Source of the DNA: DASZHJ01 sp035581425
GTDB taxonomy: Bacteria; Pseudomonadota; Alphaproteobacteria; ATCC43930; CGMCC-115725
Length of the DNA stretch: 15,755 nucleotides
Reading direction: 5' to 3'
Assembly: GCA_035581425.1 (NCBI GenBank)
Contig: DATJVP010000168.1
Span: 1 to 15,755 of the forward strand
Shown here: one piece after another, positions 1-7,448 of the stretch
How the letters are laid out: every line of letters starts with the position of its first letter
How positions within the stretch are numbered: position 1 is the stretch's first letter
Notes under the pieces: generated by a model
What the model saw: the letters and a program-made list of their open reading frames with translations, nothing else
What the model was told of the DNA's origin: nothing
The model's database searches: none
Position numbers and translations under genes: made by a program

Positions 1-282
1 GACCGTCCAGGACTCCGCGAGATCGCCCTTCACCTCGGGATAGTTCGCACCGTCGAACTTCAGCAGCGTCGAGTAGTGCGGCGCAACCGGATGCACGAAG
101 GCGAAGGAGACGTTGGCGTGGCAGTCGTAGTTCCCAGGCTCGGACTCAACCGAGAACTCCAGAATGCCGCCGCGCTTGGGCGTGGGCTGCGTCTCCGCAG
201 CCTCGGCGTGCGCGTGCAGAGCGACGTAGGCACCAAGGGCCGCGCCGGCGAGGTAGACAAAGGAGCGAAAGAGCGGGTTCAT
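1..282 (-). CDS. ABC transporter substrate-binding protein, family 5 (N-terminal part, cut by left edge)
   Basis: Only the first 94 codons are in the window; the gene continues past position 1. The start ATG is at 282-280 and shares four bases (ATGA) with the stop of the TAXI-type gene upstream, so the two are probably translationally coupled. A GGAAGG lies about 9 nt before the ATG. Residues 1 to about 26 form a signal peptide: a short basic start, a hydrophobic stretch (SFVYLAGAALGAYVAL) and a likely cleavage after AHA or AEA. The mature start has KRGGILEFSVESEPGNYD, then a segment ending LLKFDG..YPEVKGDLAESW. The 'L.ydG..ypevkgdLAesW' block is typical of periplasmic SBP_bac_5 proteins, which bind oligopeptides, opines, nickel or similar solutes for ABC importers. 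Its permeases may lie beyond the left edge. The substrate cannot be assigned. Confidence 0.82.
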   Translation of the reverse strand, partial: MNPLFRSFVYLAGAALGAYVALHAHAEAAETQPTPKRGGILEFSVESEPGNYDCHANVSFAFVHPVAPHYSTLLKFDGANYPEVKGDLAESWTV

Positions 283-1391
283 CGAACTTTGCCTTCCTGC
301 CAGCGCTTGAATTGACCGAAGAGGTCCTCTTTCTGCTGCGCCGTGAGCGTTGAGCCACCGCTCGCGCGCGTGCGCTCGTCGAGGAACTTCGCGAAGATGT
401 CACGGAGCTGCGGATCAGACACTGTCGCCGGGGTGGGTGCTCCGCCGTTCTTGCGGATCCACGCATCTGCCGGACCGTAGCGGCGCCAGTTCGGAAGCTC
501 GGCCGCGAGGTTGACCTCGTTCCATTTGGGATGGTGGCCGGGCTCGAGCAGCTTCGGGAACTGCGTGAAGAAGGCGTCGACGAAATTGGCGACGTTCCGG
601 TTGCGCTCGGATTCCGGAATGAGGCTCGCCACGACCAGGACCGCGCCGACAGCGACCGTATCGACGGGCGTGCCGGCGGGGACGAGGTCCGGGTAATCCT
701 CGGAGGTGAAGCGCGCGGGGACGTAGCTCGCGGCGAGCTCGGCCTTGAGCGGGATCGAGACGAGATGGAGCCCGTCCTGCGGCCGAACCATCGCGAAGAG
801 CGGTGCGGGCTTCGCCGTGACATAGGCGAGCGCCGAGATCTCGCCGGACCGGAGCTTGTCGAACGCCACCGGCAACGGATAGGAGGTGACCTGCACCTTC
901 ACCTTGGCTGCCGCCAACAGCTTTGCGCCGGTGAAGGCGGTGCCGTCGCCGGGGACGCCGAGATTGACTTTCTTCCCCGCGAGGTCGGCGACCGTCTTCA
1001 CCTCGGGTCGCGCGAGAAGATGGAATTCCTCGTTGTAGAGCTTTGCGATGTAGGTCACGGACTCGATGCCGGGAGGGCGCTTCTCGGCCCTCGCATTCTC
1101 GAGCACGTCCCACTGCACGACCGCAACGTCGATCCCGCGGAGCACCTTGAGGTCGAAGAGGTTCTGCAGCGAGCCCTTGCCGATCATCGGCACGATGCGG
1201 CGAGTCTGGCCGTCATCGAGGAGATCGGCGAGATCCTCCATCATGCGGGCGTCGGTGCCGAAGGTGCTGCTGGTCGCGATCTCGACGAGGCCGCGATTGG
1301 CGCGATCGACGACCGTTTCGGCGCCGGCTGGAATCGCCGCCAGCGCGAGCATCGTCGCGCCCAGCGAAATCATGGATATCCGCGCTCTCAT
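279..1391 (-). CDS. TAXI family TRAP transporter solute-binding protein
   Basis: A 370-residue exported protein. I place the start at the ATG at 1391, because GGAG sits 6 nt before it. An in-frame GTG at 1403 would add MEQN but has no spaced ribosome site. Residues 1-24 are a signal peptide ending AIPAGA. The mature protein matches the TAXI/NMT1-like periplasmic fold: ATSSTFGTDARMMEDLADLL near the N-terminus, a dipole of 'GSLQNLFDLKVLRGIDVAVVQWDV', then 'LYNEEFHLLARPEVKTVADLAGKKVNLGVPGDGTAF', the usual ligand-contact region. TAXI proteins normally deliver solutes to a fused DctQM TRAP permease. No such permease is visible here, and the next gene downstream is an ABC-type (family-5) binding protein overlapping by 4 bp. 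A role as an orphan sensor or binding component is possible. The family call is good; the ligand is unknown. Confidence 0.8.
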   Translation of the reverse strand: MRARISMISLGATMLALAAIPAGAETVVDRANRGLVEIATSSTFGTDARMMEDLADLLDDGQTRRIVPMIGKGSLQNLFDLKVLRGIDVAVVQWDVLENARAEKRPPGIESVTYIAKLYNEEFHLLARPEVKTVADLAGKKVNLGVPGDGTAFTGAKLLAAAKVKVQVTSYPLPVAFDKLRSGEISALAYVTAKPAPLFAMVRPQDGLHLVSIPLKAELAASYVPARFTSEDYPDLVPAGTPVDTVAVGAVLVVASLIPESERNRNVANFVDAFFTQFPKLLEPGHHPKWNEVNLAAELPNWRRYGPADAWIRKNGGAPTPATVSDPQLRDIFAKFLDERTRASGGSTLTAQQKEDLFGQFKRWQEGKVR

Positions 1392-1445
1392 GTTCTGCTC
1401 CACTCCGGGGCGGGACGCCGCCCTCTACCAAAGAAGATGCTTCAC

Positions 1446-2411
1446 TCAGCCCGGCGGTTTTGCCTCCAAGCGCCGCAAGCGGATTTCTGCCCCCCTGTCG
1501 CCGAGCGCAATCGCTTTGCGGTACCACTGCGCCGCCGTCAGGGGATCGCCGCGCACGCCGCGGACACGCGCGACCTCCAGGAAGAGCGGATCGTAAGTCT
1601 GTCCCACCGCGGTCGCTGCGGGCCCGCTGCCGAGTTCCGCCGCACGCTGATAGAAGAGCCGCGCCGAGACGATGTCGCCGGTGCCGAGGAGCTCGTCGCC
1701 GCGCCCGATCAATCCCGCGATCGCCTGGGGATCGCGGGCAGGCGCCGGCGTCTCCACCGCGGCCGGCTGCGGTGCGGGTGCCGGAGCCACCACGACGGGC
1801 GCCGCCGCTTCCGGCTGCGGGGCAACCGCCGCCGGCGCGGGCTCGGGAGCGGGAACAGGAGCGGCAGTGGGAGCGGATGTCGCGACCGGCTCGGCCGGCG
1901 CTGCGGGCATCGGCGATTCCGCGCGTGGCGCAGAAGTGGGCGCAGCCGCAGGTGCCGGCGCAACCGCCGCCGCCGCGCGCGGCATCGGCGCAGGCACGGG
2001 TGCGGGTGTGGGTGTGGGTGCGGGAACGGCGATTGTCGCCGTGTGCGGCGCCGGGTCCGCGACGGGCGCGGGCGCGACCATTCCGGGCTCGATGCGCGAC
2101 ATCACGAACAATCCGCCGGAGACGACGAGCGCGAGGCAACCGAGGACCGCGATGAGGGTAACGGATTTCCCTCTCTGCGGGGCCGCGGGCTGCGTCTCCT
2201 TCTCGAAGGTCCACTGCGCGGGGCGGAAGGTCTCGGCCGTCGCGTTGCCTTTGCTGTAGAGGACGGAGGCGGCAATTTCGGAGCGGCGCTCGTTGAAGCG
2301 AATCACTTCCGAAGGACGCGCAGGCGGCGTCTGTACAGGAGCAGGCGCCGCCTCGCCGCGCTGGGCAAGAAGACCCGATAACAGCTTTGCTCGCTTCTCG
2401 GCGCTCGACAT
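1446..2411 (-). CDS. Membrane-anchored Pro/Ala-rich protein with C-terminal Sel1/TPR-like repeat
   Basis: A 321-residue protein that I do not recognise by name. In order: a charged cytoplasmic N-terminus (residues 1-81), one transmembrane helix (about 83-104, VTLIAVLGCLALVVSGGLFV), a long low-complexity Ala/Pro/Val linker (about 111-226), and a C-terminal helical region (about 230-320). The C-terminal region contains 'GDIVSARLFYQRAAELGSGPAA' and 'GDPLTAAQWYRKAIALGDRGAEIRL', which look like Sel1/TPR helical repeats. The layout resembles a single-pass inner-membrane protein that reaches across the periplasm and presents a protein-binding domain. The ATG at 2411 has only a weak ribosome site. 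The gene lies 54 bp upstream of the TAXI-type gene on the same strand and may be co-transcribed with it. No enzymatic motif is visible. Confidence 0.75.
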   Translation of the reverse strand: MSSAEKRAKLLSGLLAQRGEAAPAPVQTPPARPSEVIRFNERRSEIAASVLYSKGNATAETFRPAQWTFEKETQPAAPQRGKSVTLIAVLGCLALVVSGGLFVMSRIEPGMVAPAPVADPAPHTATIAVPAPTPTPAPVPAPMPRAAAAVAPAPAAAPTSAPRAESPMPAAPAEPVATSAPTAAPVPAPEPAPAAVAPQPEAAAPVVVAPAPAPQPAAVETPAPARDPQAIAGLIGRGDELLGTGDIVSARLFYQRAAELGSGPAATAVGQTYDPLFLEVARVRGVRGDPLTAAQWYRKAIALGDRGAEIRLRRLEAKPPG

Positions 2412-2436
2412 TCCCGGCTCGCAAGATGCTGGCGGG

Positions 2437-2456
2437 CGGATTGCGCGCGCAATCCG
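2437..2456. promoter_or_regulatory. 20-bp perfect palindrome upstream of the Sel1-like gene
   Basis: CGGATTGCGCGCGCAATCCG is perfectly self-complementary over 20 bp and lies 25-45 bp upstream of the ATG at 2411. This is a plausible spot for a dimeric regulator site or a leader hairpin. No T-run follows on either strand, so it is not an obvious terminator. It is seen directly; its function is not known. Confidence 0.5.
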
Positions 2457-2472
2457 GCATCCGTCCTACATC

Positions 2473-2489
2473 TATCTCACGGGGAGATA
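2473..2489. promoter_or_regulatory. Inverted repeat TATCTC-N5-GAGATA in the 141-bp gap below typA
   Basis: TATCTC (2473-2478) and GAGATA (2484-2489) are a perfect 6-bp inverted repeat around ACGGG. The right arm overlaps a second small dyad, GATA-CC-TATC. The site lies in the AT-richer part of the gap between the typA stop (2553) and the Sel1-like gene start (2411), where the promoter of the latter should be. I could not pick a convincing -35/-10 pair. It is a candidate operator only. Confidence 0.3.
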
Positions 2490-2552
2490 CCTATCCCGAA
2501 GACAATTTATAGGGGAGTTTAGTGGTATCCCTCGAAAATGCCGACGAGGCGC

Positions 2553-4382
2553 TTAGCCCGCTTCGGCCTCGGCCGCGCGCTGAGCACGCTTCCTCGCATT
2601 GGGATCGAGAAGGCGTTTGCGCAAGCGCACCGACTTCGGCGTCACCTCAACGAGCTCGTCGTCCGCGATATAGGCGATCGCCTGCTCGAGCGTCATCTGG
2701 ATGGGCGGCGTCAGGCGCACCGCCTCGTCCTTGGCGGTGGTGCGGATGTTGGTGAGCTGCTTGCCCTTGATCGGATTCACTTCGAGATCGTTGTCCCGCG
2801 TGTGCTGGCCGACGATCATGCCCTCATAGACCTGCGTTCCCGGCGTGATGAACATCGGGCCGCGATCTTCGAGGTTCCAGAGCGCATAGGCGACGGCGGC
2901 GCCGTCGGAAGTCGAGATCAGCACGCCGGTGCGGCGCCCCTCGACTGGGCCCTTGTAGGGCGCGTAGCCGTGAAAGAGCCGACTCATGATGCCGGTGCCG
3001 CGCGTGTCCGTCAGGAACTCTCCCTGATAGCCGATGAGCCCGCGCGTTGGTGCCAAGAAAGTGAGGCGCACTTTGCCGCCACCCGAGGGGCGCATGTCCC
3101 GGAGCTCGCCTTTGCGGCGGGAGATCTTGTCGACGACGACGCCCGAATGCTCCTCATCGACGTCGACGAGGATTTCCTCGATCGGCTCGAGGCGCTGTCC
3201 CGTCTCGGGATCGCTCTTGAAGAGGACACGCGGGCGCGAGATCGAGAGCTCGAAGCCCTCGCGCCGCATGGTCTCGATGAGGACCCCGAGCTGGAGCTCC
3301 CCTCGCCCCGCGACCTCGACCGCATCCTTCTCCTCGCTCTCACGCACGCGGATCGCGACGTTGCCTTCGGCCTCGCGGCGGAGCCGCTCGACGATGAGGC
3401 GCGAGGTGACCTTGGTTCCCTCTTTCCCCGCGAGAGGACTGTCATTCACGGAGAAGGTCATCGCGAGGGTCGGCGGATCGACCGGCGTCGCCTTGAGCGG
3501 CTGCTCCACCTCGGGCGCGCAGATCGTATCGGCGACGGTGGTCTCGGCGAGGCCTGCGATCGCGACGATGTCGCCGGCCTCGGCCTCCTCGACCGGCTGG
3601 CGCTCGAGACCGCGGAAGGCGAGAAGCTTCGTGAGCCGCGCCTCCTCGATGACGCGCCCGTCGATGCCGAGCGCCTTGAGGGGCATGTTGACGCGGGCAA
3701 TGCCGCTCTCGATCCGTCCCGTGAGCACGCGGCCCAGATAGGCATCGCGCTCGAGGATCGTCACGAGGAGCGCGAAGGGTGCGCCCGCATCTGCCTTGGG
3801 CGGCGCCACGTGGCTGAGGATCAGCTCGAAAAGCGGTGTCAGGCTGTCGCGCGGGCCCTCCGGCACCTCCGCCGCCCAGCCGTTCCGGCCGGAGGCGTAG
3901 AGGGTCGGGAAATCGAGCTGCTCCTCGTTCGCGCCCAGCGCCGCGAAGAGGTCGAAGACCTCGCTATGGACCTCATGGGGGCGCGCATCCGCGCGATCGG
4001 CCTTGTTGACGACGACGATGGGCTTGAGGCCGCGCGCGAGCGCCTTCGAGACCACGAATTTCGTCTGCGGCATCGGCCCTTCGGCGGCGTCGACGAGAAC
4101 GAGGCAGCCGTCGACCATGCTGAGGATTCGCTCGACCTCGCCGCCGAAATCGGCGTGGCCGGGCGTGTCGACGATGTTGATGCGCGTCCCCTGCCACTGC
4201 ACGGAGGTACATTTCGCGAGAATGGTGATCCCGCGCTCGCGCTCGAGGTCGTTCGAATCGAGCGCGCGCTCCGCCACCTGCTGGTTCGCGCGGAAGGCCC
4301 CGCTCTGCCGCAGGAGCTGGTCGACGAGGGTGGTCTTGCCGTGGTCGACGTGCGCGATGATGGCGATGTTGCGGATATCCAT
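2553..4382 (-). CDS. typA: Ribosome-associated translational GTPase TypA/BipA
   Basis: A 609-residue, full-length TypA/BipA. It is a cytoplasmic EF-G-like GTPase that binds the ribosome and assists large-subunit assembly and growth under stress. The N-terminal G domain shows G1 AHVDHGKT (10-17), switch-I GITI (51-54) with T53, G3 DTPGH (72-76) and G4 NKAD (126-129). The following segments match EF-Tu-like domain 2, the EF-G III and V folds (e.g. GRGELQLGVLIETMRREGFEL) and the TypA-specific C-terminal domain with 'RGTGIMSRLFHGYAPYKG' and 'YGLW'-like AYALWNLEDRGPMFI. It ends in a basic tail, KRLLDPNARKRAQRAAEAEAG. The ATG at 4382 is the canonical MDIRNIAIIAHVDHGKTT start. It appears monocistronic, with a transcription terminator of the preceding operon just upstream. 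No defect was seen. Confidence 0.97.
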   Translation of the reverse strand: MDIRNIAIIAHVDHGKTTLVDQLLRQSGAFRANQQVAERALDSNDLERERGITILAKCTSVQWQGTRINIVDTPGHADFGGEVERILSMVDGCLVLVDAAEGPMPQTKFVVSKALARGLKPIVVVNKADRADARPHEVHSEVFDLFAALGANEEQLDFPTLYASGRNGWAAEVPEGPRDSLTPLFELILSHVAPPKADAGAPFALLVTILERDAYLGRVLTGRIESGIARVNMPLKALGIDGRVIEEARLTKLLAFRGLERQPVEEAEAGDIVAIAGLAETTVADTICAPEVEQPLKATPVDPPTLAMTFSVNDSPLAGKEGTKVTSRLIVERLRREAEGNVAIRVRESEEKDAVEVAGRGELQLGVLIETMRREGFELSISRPRVLFKSDPETGQRLEPIEEILVDVDEEHSGVVVDKISRRKGELRDMRPSGGGKVRLTFLAPTRGLIGYQGEFLTDTRGTGIMSRLFHGYAPYKGPVEGRRTGVLISTSDGAAVAYALWNLEDRGPMFITPGTQVYEGMIVGQHTRDNDLEVNPIKGKQLTNIRTTAKDEAVRLTPPIQMTLEQAIAYIADDELVEVTPKSVRLRKRLLDPNARKRAQRAAEAEAG

Positions 4383-4462
4383 GAGTGCCGAAATTTAAAG
4401 CGATTCCATTAAGGGATGGCGACATCCGCCAGGCGTTCGGCGCTAGATGGGGAGCCGGCCCC

Positions 4463-4502
4463 GTAAAGACAACCCGCGGGAGGCCGAGCCGTCCCCCGCG
4501 GG
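4463..4502 (-). terminator. Intrinsic terminator of the peptide-type ABC operon
   Basis: On the minus strand, two CCCGCGGG arms (4495-4502 and 4473-4480), extended by GG/CC pairs, form a strong GC stem about 50 nt after the ATPase stop. TTGTCTTTAC (4472-4463) follows directly. A GC stem plus a T-rich tail at an operon end fits a Rho-independent terminator. It separates the transporter operon from typA. Confidence 0.65.
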
Positions 4503-4554
4503 CGGCGGTCTTATAGCGGGGATTGCGGCGGGCGTCGATAGGCGGGCTCGCGCC

Positions 4555-6597
4555 TCATCCCATCCGCTCGGCATCGAGGTGGCAAGCGATGCTGTGCGTC
4601 GGCGACATCGGCCGGAGCGGCGGCCGCTCGGACTCGCAGATCGCGCCGATCTTGAAGGCGCAGCGGAGGTGAAACGGGCACCCCGACGTGGCTTGATCGA
4701 CGGCCGTCCGGCCCGCGGCAGAGAGCGAGGTATCGGCCTCGGCCTCCTCGGCAATCCTTGGCGCCGAAGCCAGCAGCATCCGCGTATAGGGGTGATGGGG
4801 CGGCGCCAGCACCTCGGCGACGCCGCCGATCTCGCAGATGGTTCCGCCATACATGACCGCGATCCGGTCCGAGAGCTGCGCCACCACGGCAAGATCGTGC
4901 GAAATGAAGAGATAGGCGAGGCCGAAGGAGTCCCGAAGGTCAGCCATGAGATTGACCACGGCCGCCTGCACGGAGACGTCGAGCGCCGAGACCGGCTCGT
5001 CGCAGACGATGAATTTCGGCCGGCTCGCGAGCGCGCGCGCGATTGCAACCCGCTGCTTCTCGCCGCCGCTGAGCTGATGCGGATAGCGCTCGCGGTAGGC
5101 CGCGGGGAGGCGGACCATGTCCAGAAGCTCGAGCACGCGCCGCTTGCGATCATGTCGCCCGATCCCCTCGAAGAGCACCAGGGGGCGCTCCAGGGCGGTT
5201 CCGACGGAAAGACGGGGGTTGAGCGAGGAATCCGCGTTCTGGAAGACGATCTGCGCCTGGCCGCGGAAGCGACGGAGCGCCCCGCCGGAGAGGTCGGAGA
5301 CCTCGGCACCCTCGAATTCGACGCTGCCGGAGCTGCGCTGGAGCAGGCGCAGCACCAGGCGGCCGAAGGTCGATTTGCCGGAGCCGCTCTCGCCCACGAG
5401 GCCCAGCACCTCACCGGTCGCGACTGCGAGGCTCACGCCGTCGACGGCCGTAACCAGGCTCGGCCGGTAACTCACCAACGGGGATTTCCCGGAGAAATCG
5501 AGACGGATCGCGCCCAATCCCCGGCGGGTCCCGAAGGTCTTGCTGAGATCGCTCGTGCTGAGGAGCCGCCCACGTGGCGGGAATGCGATCGGAGCCGAGG
5601 CTTGGACGGAAGCCCGCGGCCAAGCCGCCGTGCGTGGCGCCTTCCAGCAACGCACCTCGCGGCCCTCGCCGGCAGGCGCCAGCGCCTGCATCTCCTCGGC
5701 GCAGCGCCCTTCTGCGAAGGGACAGCGAGGGGCGAAACGGCATCCCCGCGACCGTCCTCCGAGCATCGGAAGATTACCCGGGATCGACGGCAGCCTCGCC
5801 GCGCGGCGGCCCGCGGCGAGCGGCGGTATCGAAGCGATGAGCCCCTTGGTGTAGGGATGGCGCGGCTCGCGCAGCACCGCGGCCGCGGGTCCGCGCTCCA
5901 CGAGCTCGCTCGCATAGAGCACGGCGATCTCATCGCAAAGCGCGCGGACCACGCCGAGATTGTGACTGATGAAAAGGAGACCGATCGACTTGCGGTGGCG
6001 GAGCTCCCGCAGCATCGACAGGATCCGGGCCTCGACGGTAACGTCGAGCGCCGTGGTGGGCTCGTCGAGGATCAGGAGCGACGGCTCGCAGGCGATGGCC
6101 GCCGCGATCAAGGCGCGCTGGCGCATGCCGCCGCTGAGCTGATGCGGATAGGCCGCGGCGACCTCGCGCGGCCGTGGAACGTACATTTCCGCGAGCAGCT
6201 CGATGGCGCGCTCGAGCGCCGCACGAGGGAACATGCGAAGATGCTGGATGAGCGGCTCCGCGATGTGCCGGCCGATCGTCAATGCGGGGTTTAGCGCCGT
6301 GAAGGGGTCCTGGAACACCGCGCCGATCCGGCGTCCCAGCAGCCGCCGGCGCTCGCGCGGGTCGAGGGTCCGCAGATTGCTTCCCTCGAAGAGGATGTCG
6401 CCCTCGACCGCGGCACCGGAGCCGAGGAGATCGAGGATCGCCCCCGCAATGGTGCTCTTCCCGGAGCCGGATTCGCCGACGAGACCCAAGGCCCGGCCTG
6501 GTGCCAGCGAGAGCGAGACGTCGCGGACCGCAACGAGCGGCCCGGCCGCGCCGCCGTAATCGACGCCGAGGCCGTGGAGCTCCAGGAGGGTCGTCAA
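4555..6597 (-). CDS. Fused dipeptide/oligopeptide-type ABC transporter ATPase (DppD-DppF fusion)
   Basis: A 680-residue tandem ATPase that energises the two permeases encoded just upstream. Half 1: Walker A GESGSGKST (41-49), Q-loop FQD (95-97), signature LSGGMRQ (154-160), Walker B LLILDEP (174-180), H-loop H212. Half 2: Walker A (402-410), Q-loop FQN (452-454), LSGGEKQ (509-515), Walker B FIVCDEP (529-535), H567. Both catalytic glutamates are present, so both sites look active. Each half ends in an oligo_HPY-type region with 'HPYT' and four cysteines (286, 292, 299, 317 and 640, 646, 654, 672). The start is TTG at 6597, overlapping the permease stop as TTGA with GAGG 6 nt upstream. The open frame continues far upstream, but that part only shadows the permease gene. 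Separate DppD and DppF are more usual, but fusions are known. Confidence 0.9.
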   Translation of the reverse strand: MTTLLELHGLGVDYGGAAGPLVAVRDVSLSLAPGRALGLVGESGSGKSTIAGAILDLLGSGAAVEGDILFEGSNLRTLDPRERRRLLGRRIGAVFQDPFTALNPALTIGRHIAEPLIQHLRMFPRAALERAIELLAEMYVPRPREVAAAYPHQLSGGMRQRALIAAAIACEPSLLILDEPTTALDVTVEARILSMLRELRHRKSIGLLFISHNLGVVRALCDEIAVLYASELVERGPAAAVLREPRHPYTKGLIASIPPLAAGRRAARLPSIPGNLPMLGGRSRGCRFAPRCPFAEGRCAEEMQALAPAGEGREVRCWKAPRTAAWPRASVQASAPIAFPPRGRLLSTSDLSKTFGTRRGLGAIRLDFSGKSPLVSYRPSLVTAVDGVSLAVATGEVLGLVGESGSGKSTFGRLVLRLLQRSSGSVEFEGAEVSDLSGGALRRFRGQAQIVFQNADSSLNPRLSVGTALERPLVLFEGIGRHDRKRRVLELLDMVRLPAAYRERYPHQLSGGEKQRVAIARALASRPKFIVCDEPVSALDVSVQAAVVNLMADLRDSFGLAYLFISHDLAVVAQLSDRIAVMYGGTICEIGGVAEVLAPPHHPYTRMLLASAPRIAEEAEADTSLSAAGRTAVDQATSGCPFHLRCAFKIGAICESERPPLRPMSPTHSIACHLDAERMG

Positions 6598-7448
6598 GCG
6601 CGGCCTCGCGTAGCAGGGTCGAGATGCTCGCGCAGTCCGTCCCCGAGGAGGCTCACGGAGATCACGGTGAGGCTCATGGCGACACCCGGCGCAATCGCCA
6701 TCCAGGGCGCATCGCTTACGAAATCGCGGGCGGTCGTCAGCATGAGGCCCCAATCCGCGGCAGGCGGCTGCACGCCGAAGCCGAGGAAGCTCAAGACCGC
6801 GCCCAAGAGGATCGCGAAGGCGACGCGGAGGCTGCCCTCGACGACGATATAGGGCCAGAGGTTCGGCAGAAGCTCGCGCAGCAGGATGTAATAGGCATGC
6901 TCGCCGCGCGCGTGCGCCGCCGTCACGAACTCGCCGCTCATGAGGTCGAGTGCCACGCTGCGCACGACGCGCGCGACGTGCGGCACGAAGACAATGCCGA
7001 TCGCGCCCGCCGTCAGGAACGGGTTCGGCGGGAAGACGCCGAGGATCAGCAGCACGAAGAGCAGCGAGGGAAAGGACATCACGATCTCGAGTCCCCGCAT
7101 CATGAGCTCGTCGACGAGGCCGCGGCAGTAGCCCGCGGCAAGTCCGAGCGGCACGCCGATGCCGAGCGCGATTGCGGTTGCGACGAAGCCCAGGAAGAGC
7201 GAGAGCCGCGAGCCCAGGAGCGTGCGGCTGAAGACATCGCGGCCGTATTCGTCGGTGCCTGCCCAATAGGTGAGGCTCGGTCCCGTCAGGCGGTCGCGGA
7301 CATGCATCTCGTCCGCGGGGAAGGGCGCCAGCCAATGCGCGAAAATCGCTGCGAGGACGATCGCCGCGAGCATCGCGGCACCGAGCGTCACGGACCAAGG
7401 GAGCCGCGCGCGCCGCGGGACGGGAAATTCAATCGACGGATCGGCCAT
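6594..7448 (-). CDS. ABC transporter permease, DppC/OppC-like
   Basis: A 284-residue inner-membrane permease, half of the channel of the importer. It has an N-terminal helix (about 18-40), the family motif GTDEYGRDVFSR (64-75) in the first periplasmic loop, then five further helices. The EAA loop that docks the ATPase is at about 173-196 (EFVTAAHARGEHAYYILLRELLPN region). It ends LLGDGLREHLDP, the classic DppC C-terminus. I chose the ATG at 7448 (MADPSIEF), which overlaps the upstream permease by 20 bp and has a weak GGA-type site. An in-frame ATG at 7475 would add nine residues and has no visible ribosome site. Its stop overlaps the TTG start of the ATPase gene by 4 bp, indicating translational coupling. 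Confidence 0.9.
   Translation of the reverse strand: MADPSIEFPVPRRARLPWSVTLGAAMLAAIVLAAIFAHWLAPFPADEMHVRDRLTGPSLTYWAGTDEYGRDVFSRTLLGSRLSLFLGFVATAIALGIGVPLGLAAGYCRGLVDELMMRGLEIVMSFPSLLFVLLILGVFPPNPFLTAGAIGIVFVPHVARVVRSVALDLMSGEFVTAAHARGEHAYYILLRELLPNLWPYIVVEGSLRVAFAILLGAVLSFLGFGVQPPAADWGLMLTTARDFVSDAPWMAIAPGVAMSLTVISVSLLGDGLREHLDPATRGRA

Noticed and set aside
1740..2090. Dense short GC-rich repeats resembling a tandem array.
   Set aside because: They encode the Ala/Pro linker of the membrane protein. The repetition is codon-level low complexity, not a CRISPR or satellite.
531..2381. A plus-strand open frame of over 600 codons opposite the TAXI and Sel1-like genes.
   Set aside because: Its translation is Arg/Gly/Asp-rich low complexity with no domain, and the opposite strand carries recognisable genes with ribosome sites. 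It is a high-GC shadow.
2538..4412. A plus-strand open frame of over 600 codons opposite typA.
   Set aside because: It is the antisense of a highly conserved GTPase gene and shows no motif of its own.
4447..6294. A plus-strand open frame of about 615 codons opposite the fused ATPase.
   Set aside because: It is an antisense shadow of the tandem ATPase, which has complete Walker and signature motifs.
6598..7398. A 267-codon N-terminal extension of the fused ATPase frame.
   Set aside because: This stretch overlaps the DppC-like permease gene in another frame and is Arg-rich nonsense. The TTG at 6597 with GAGG is the better start.
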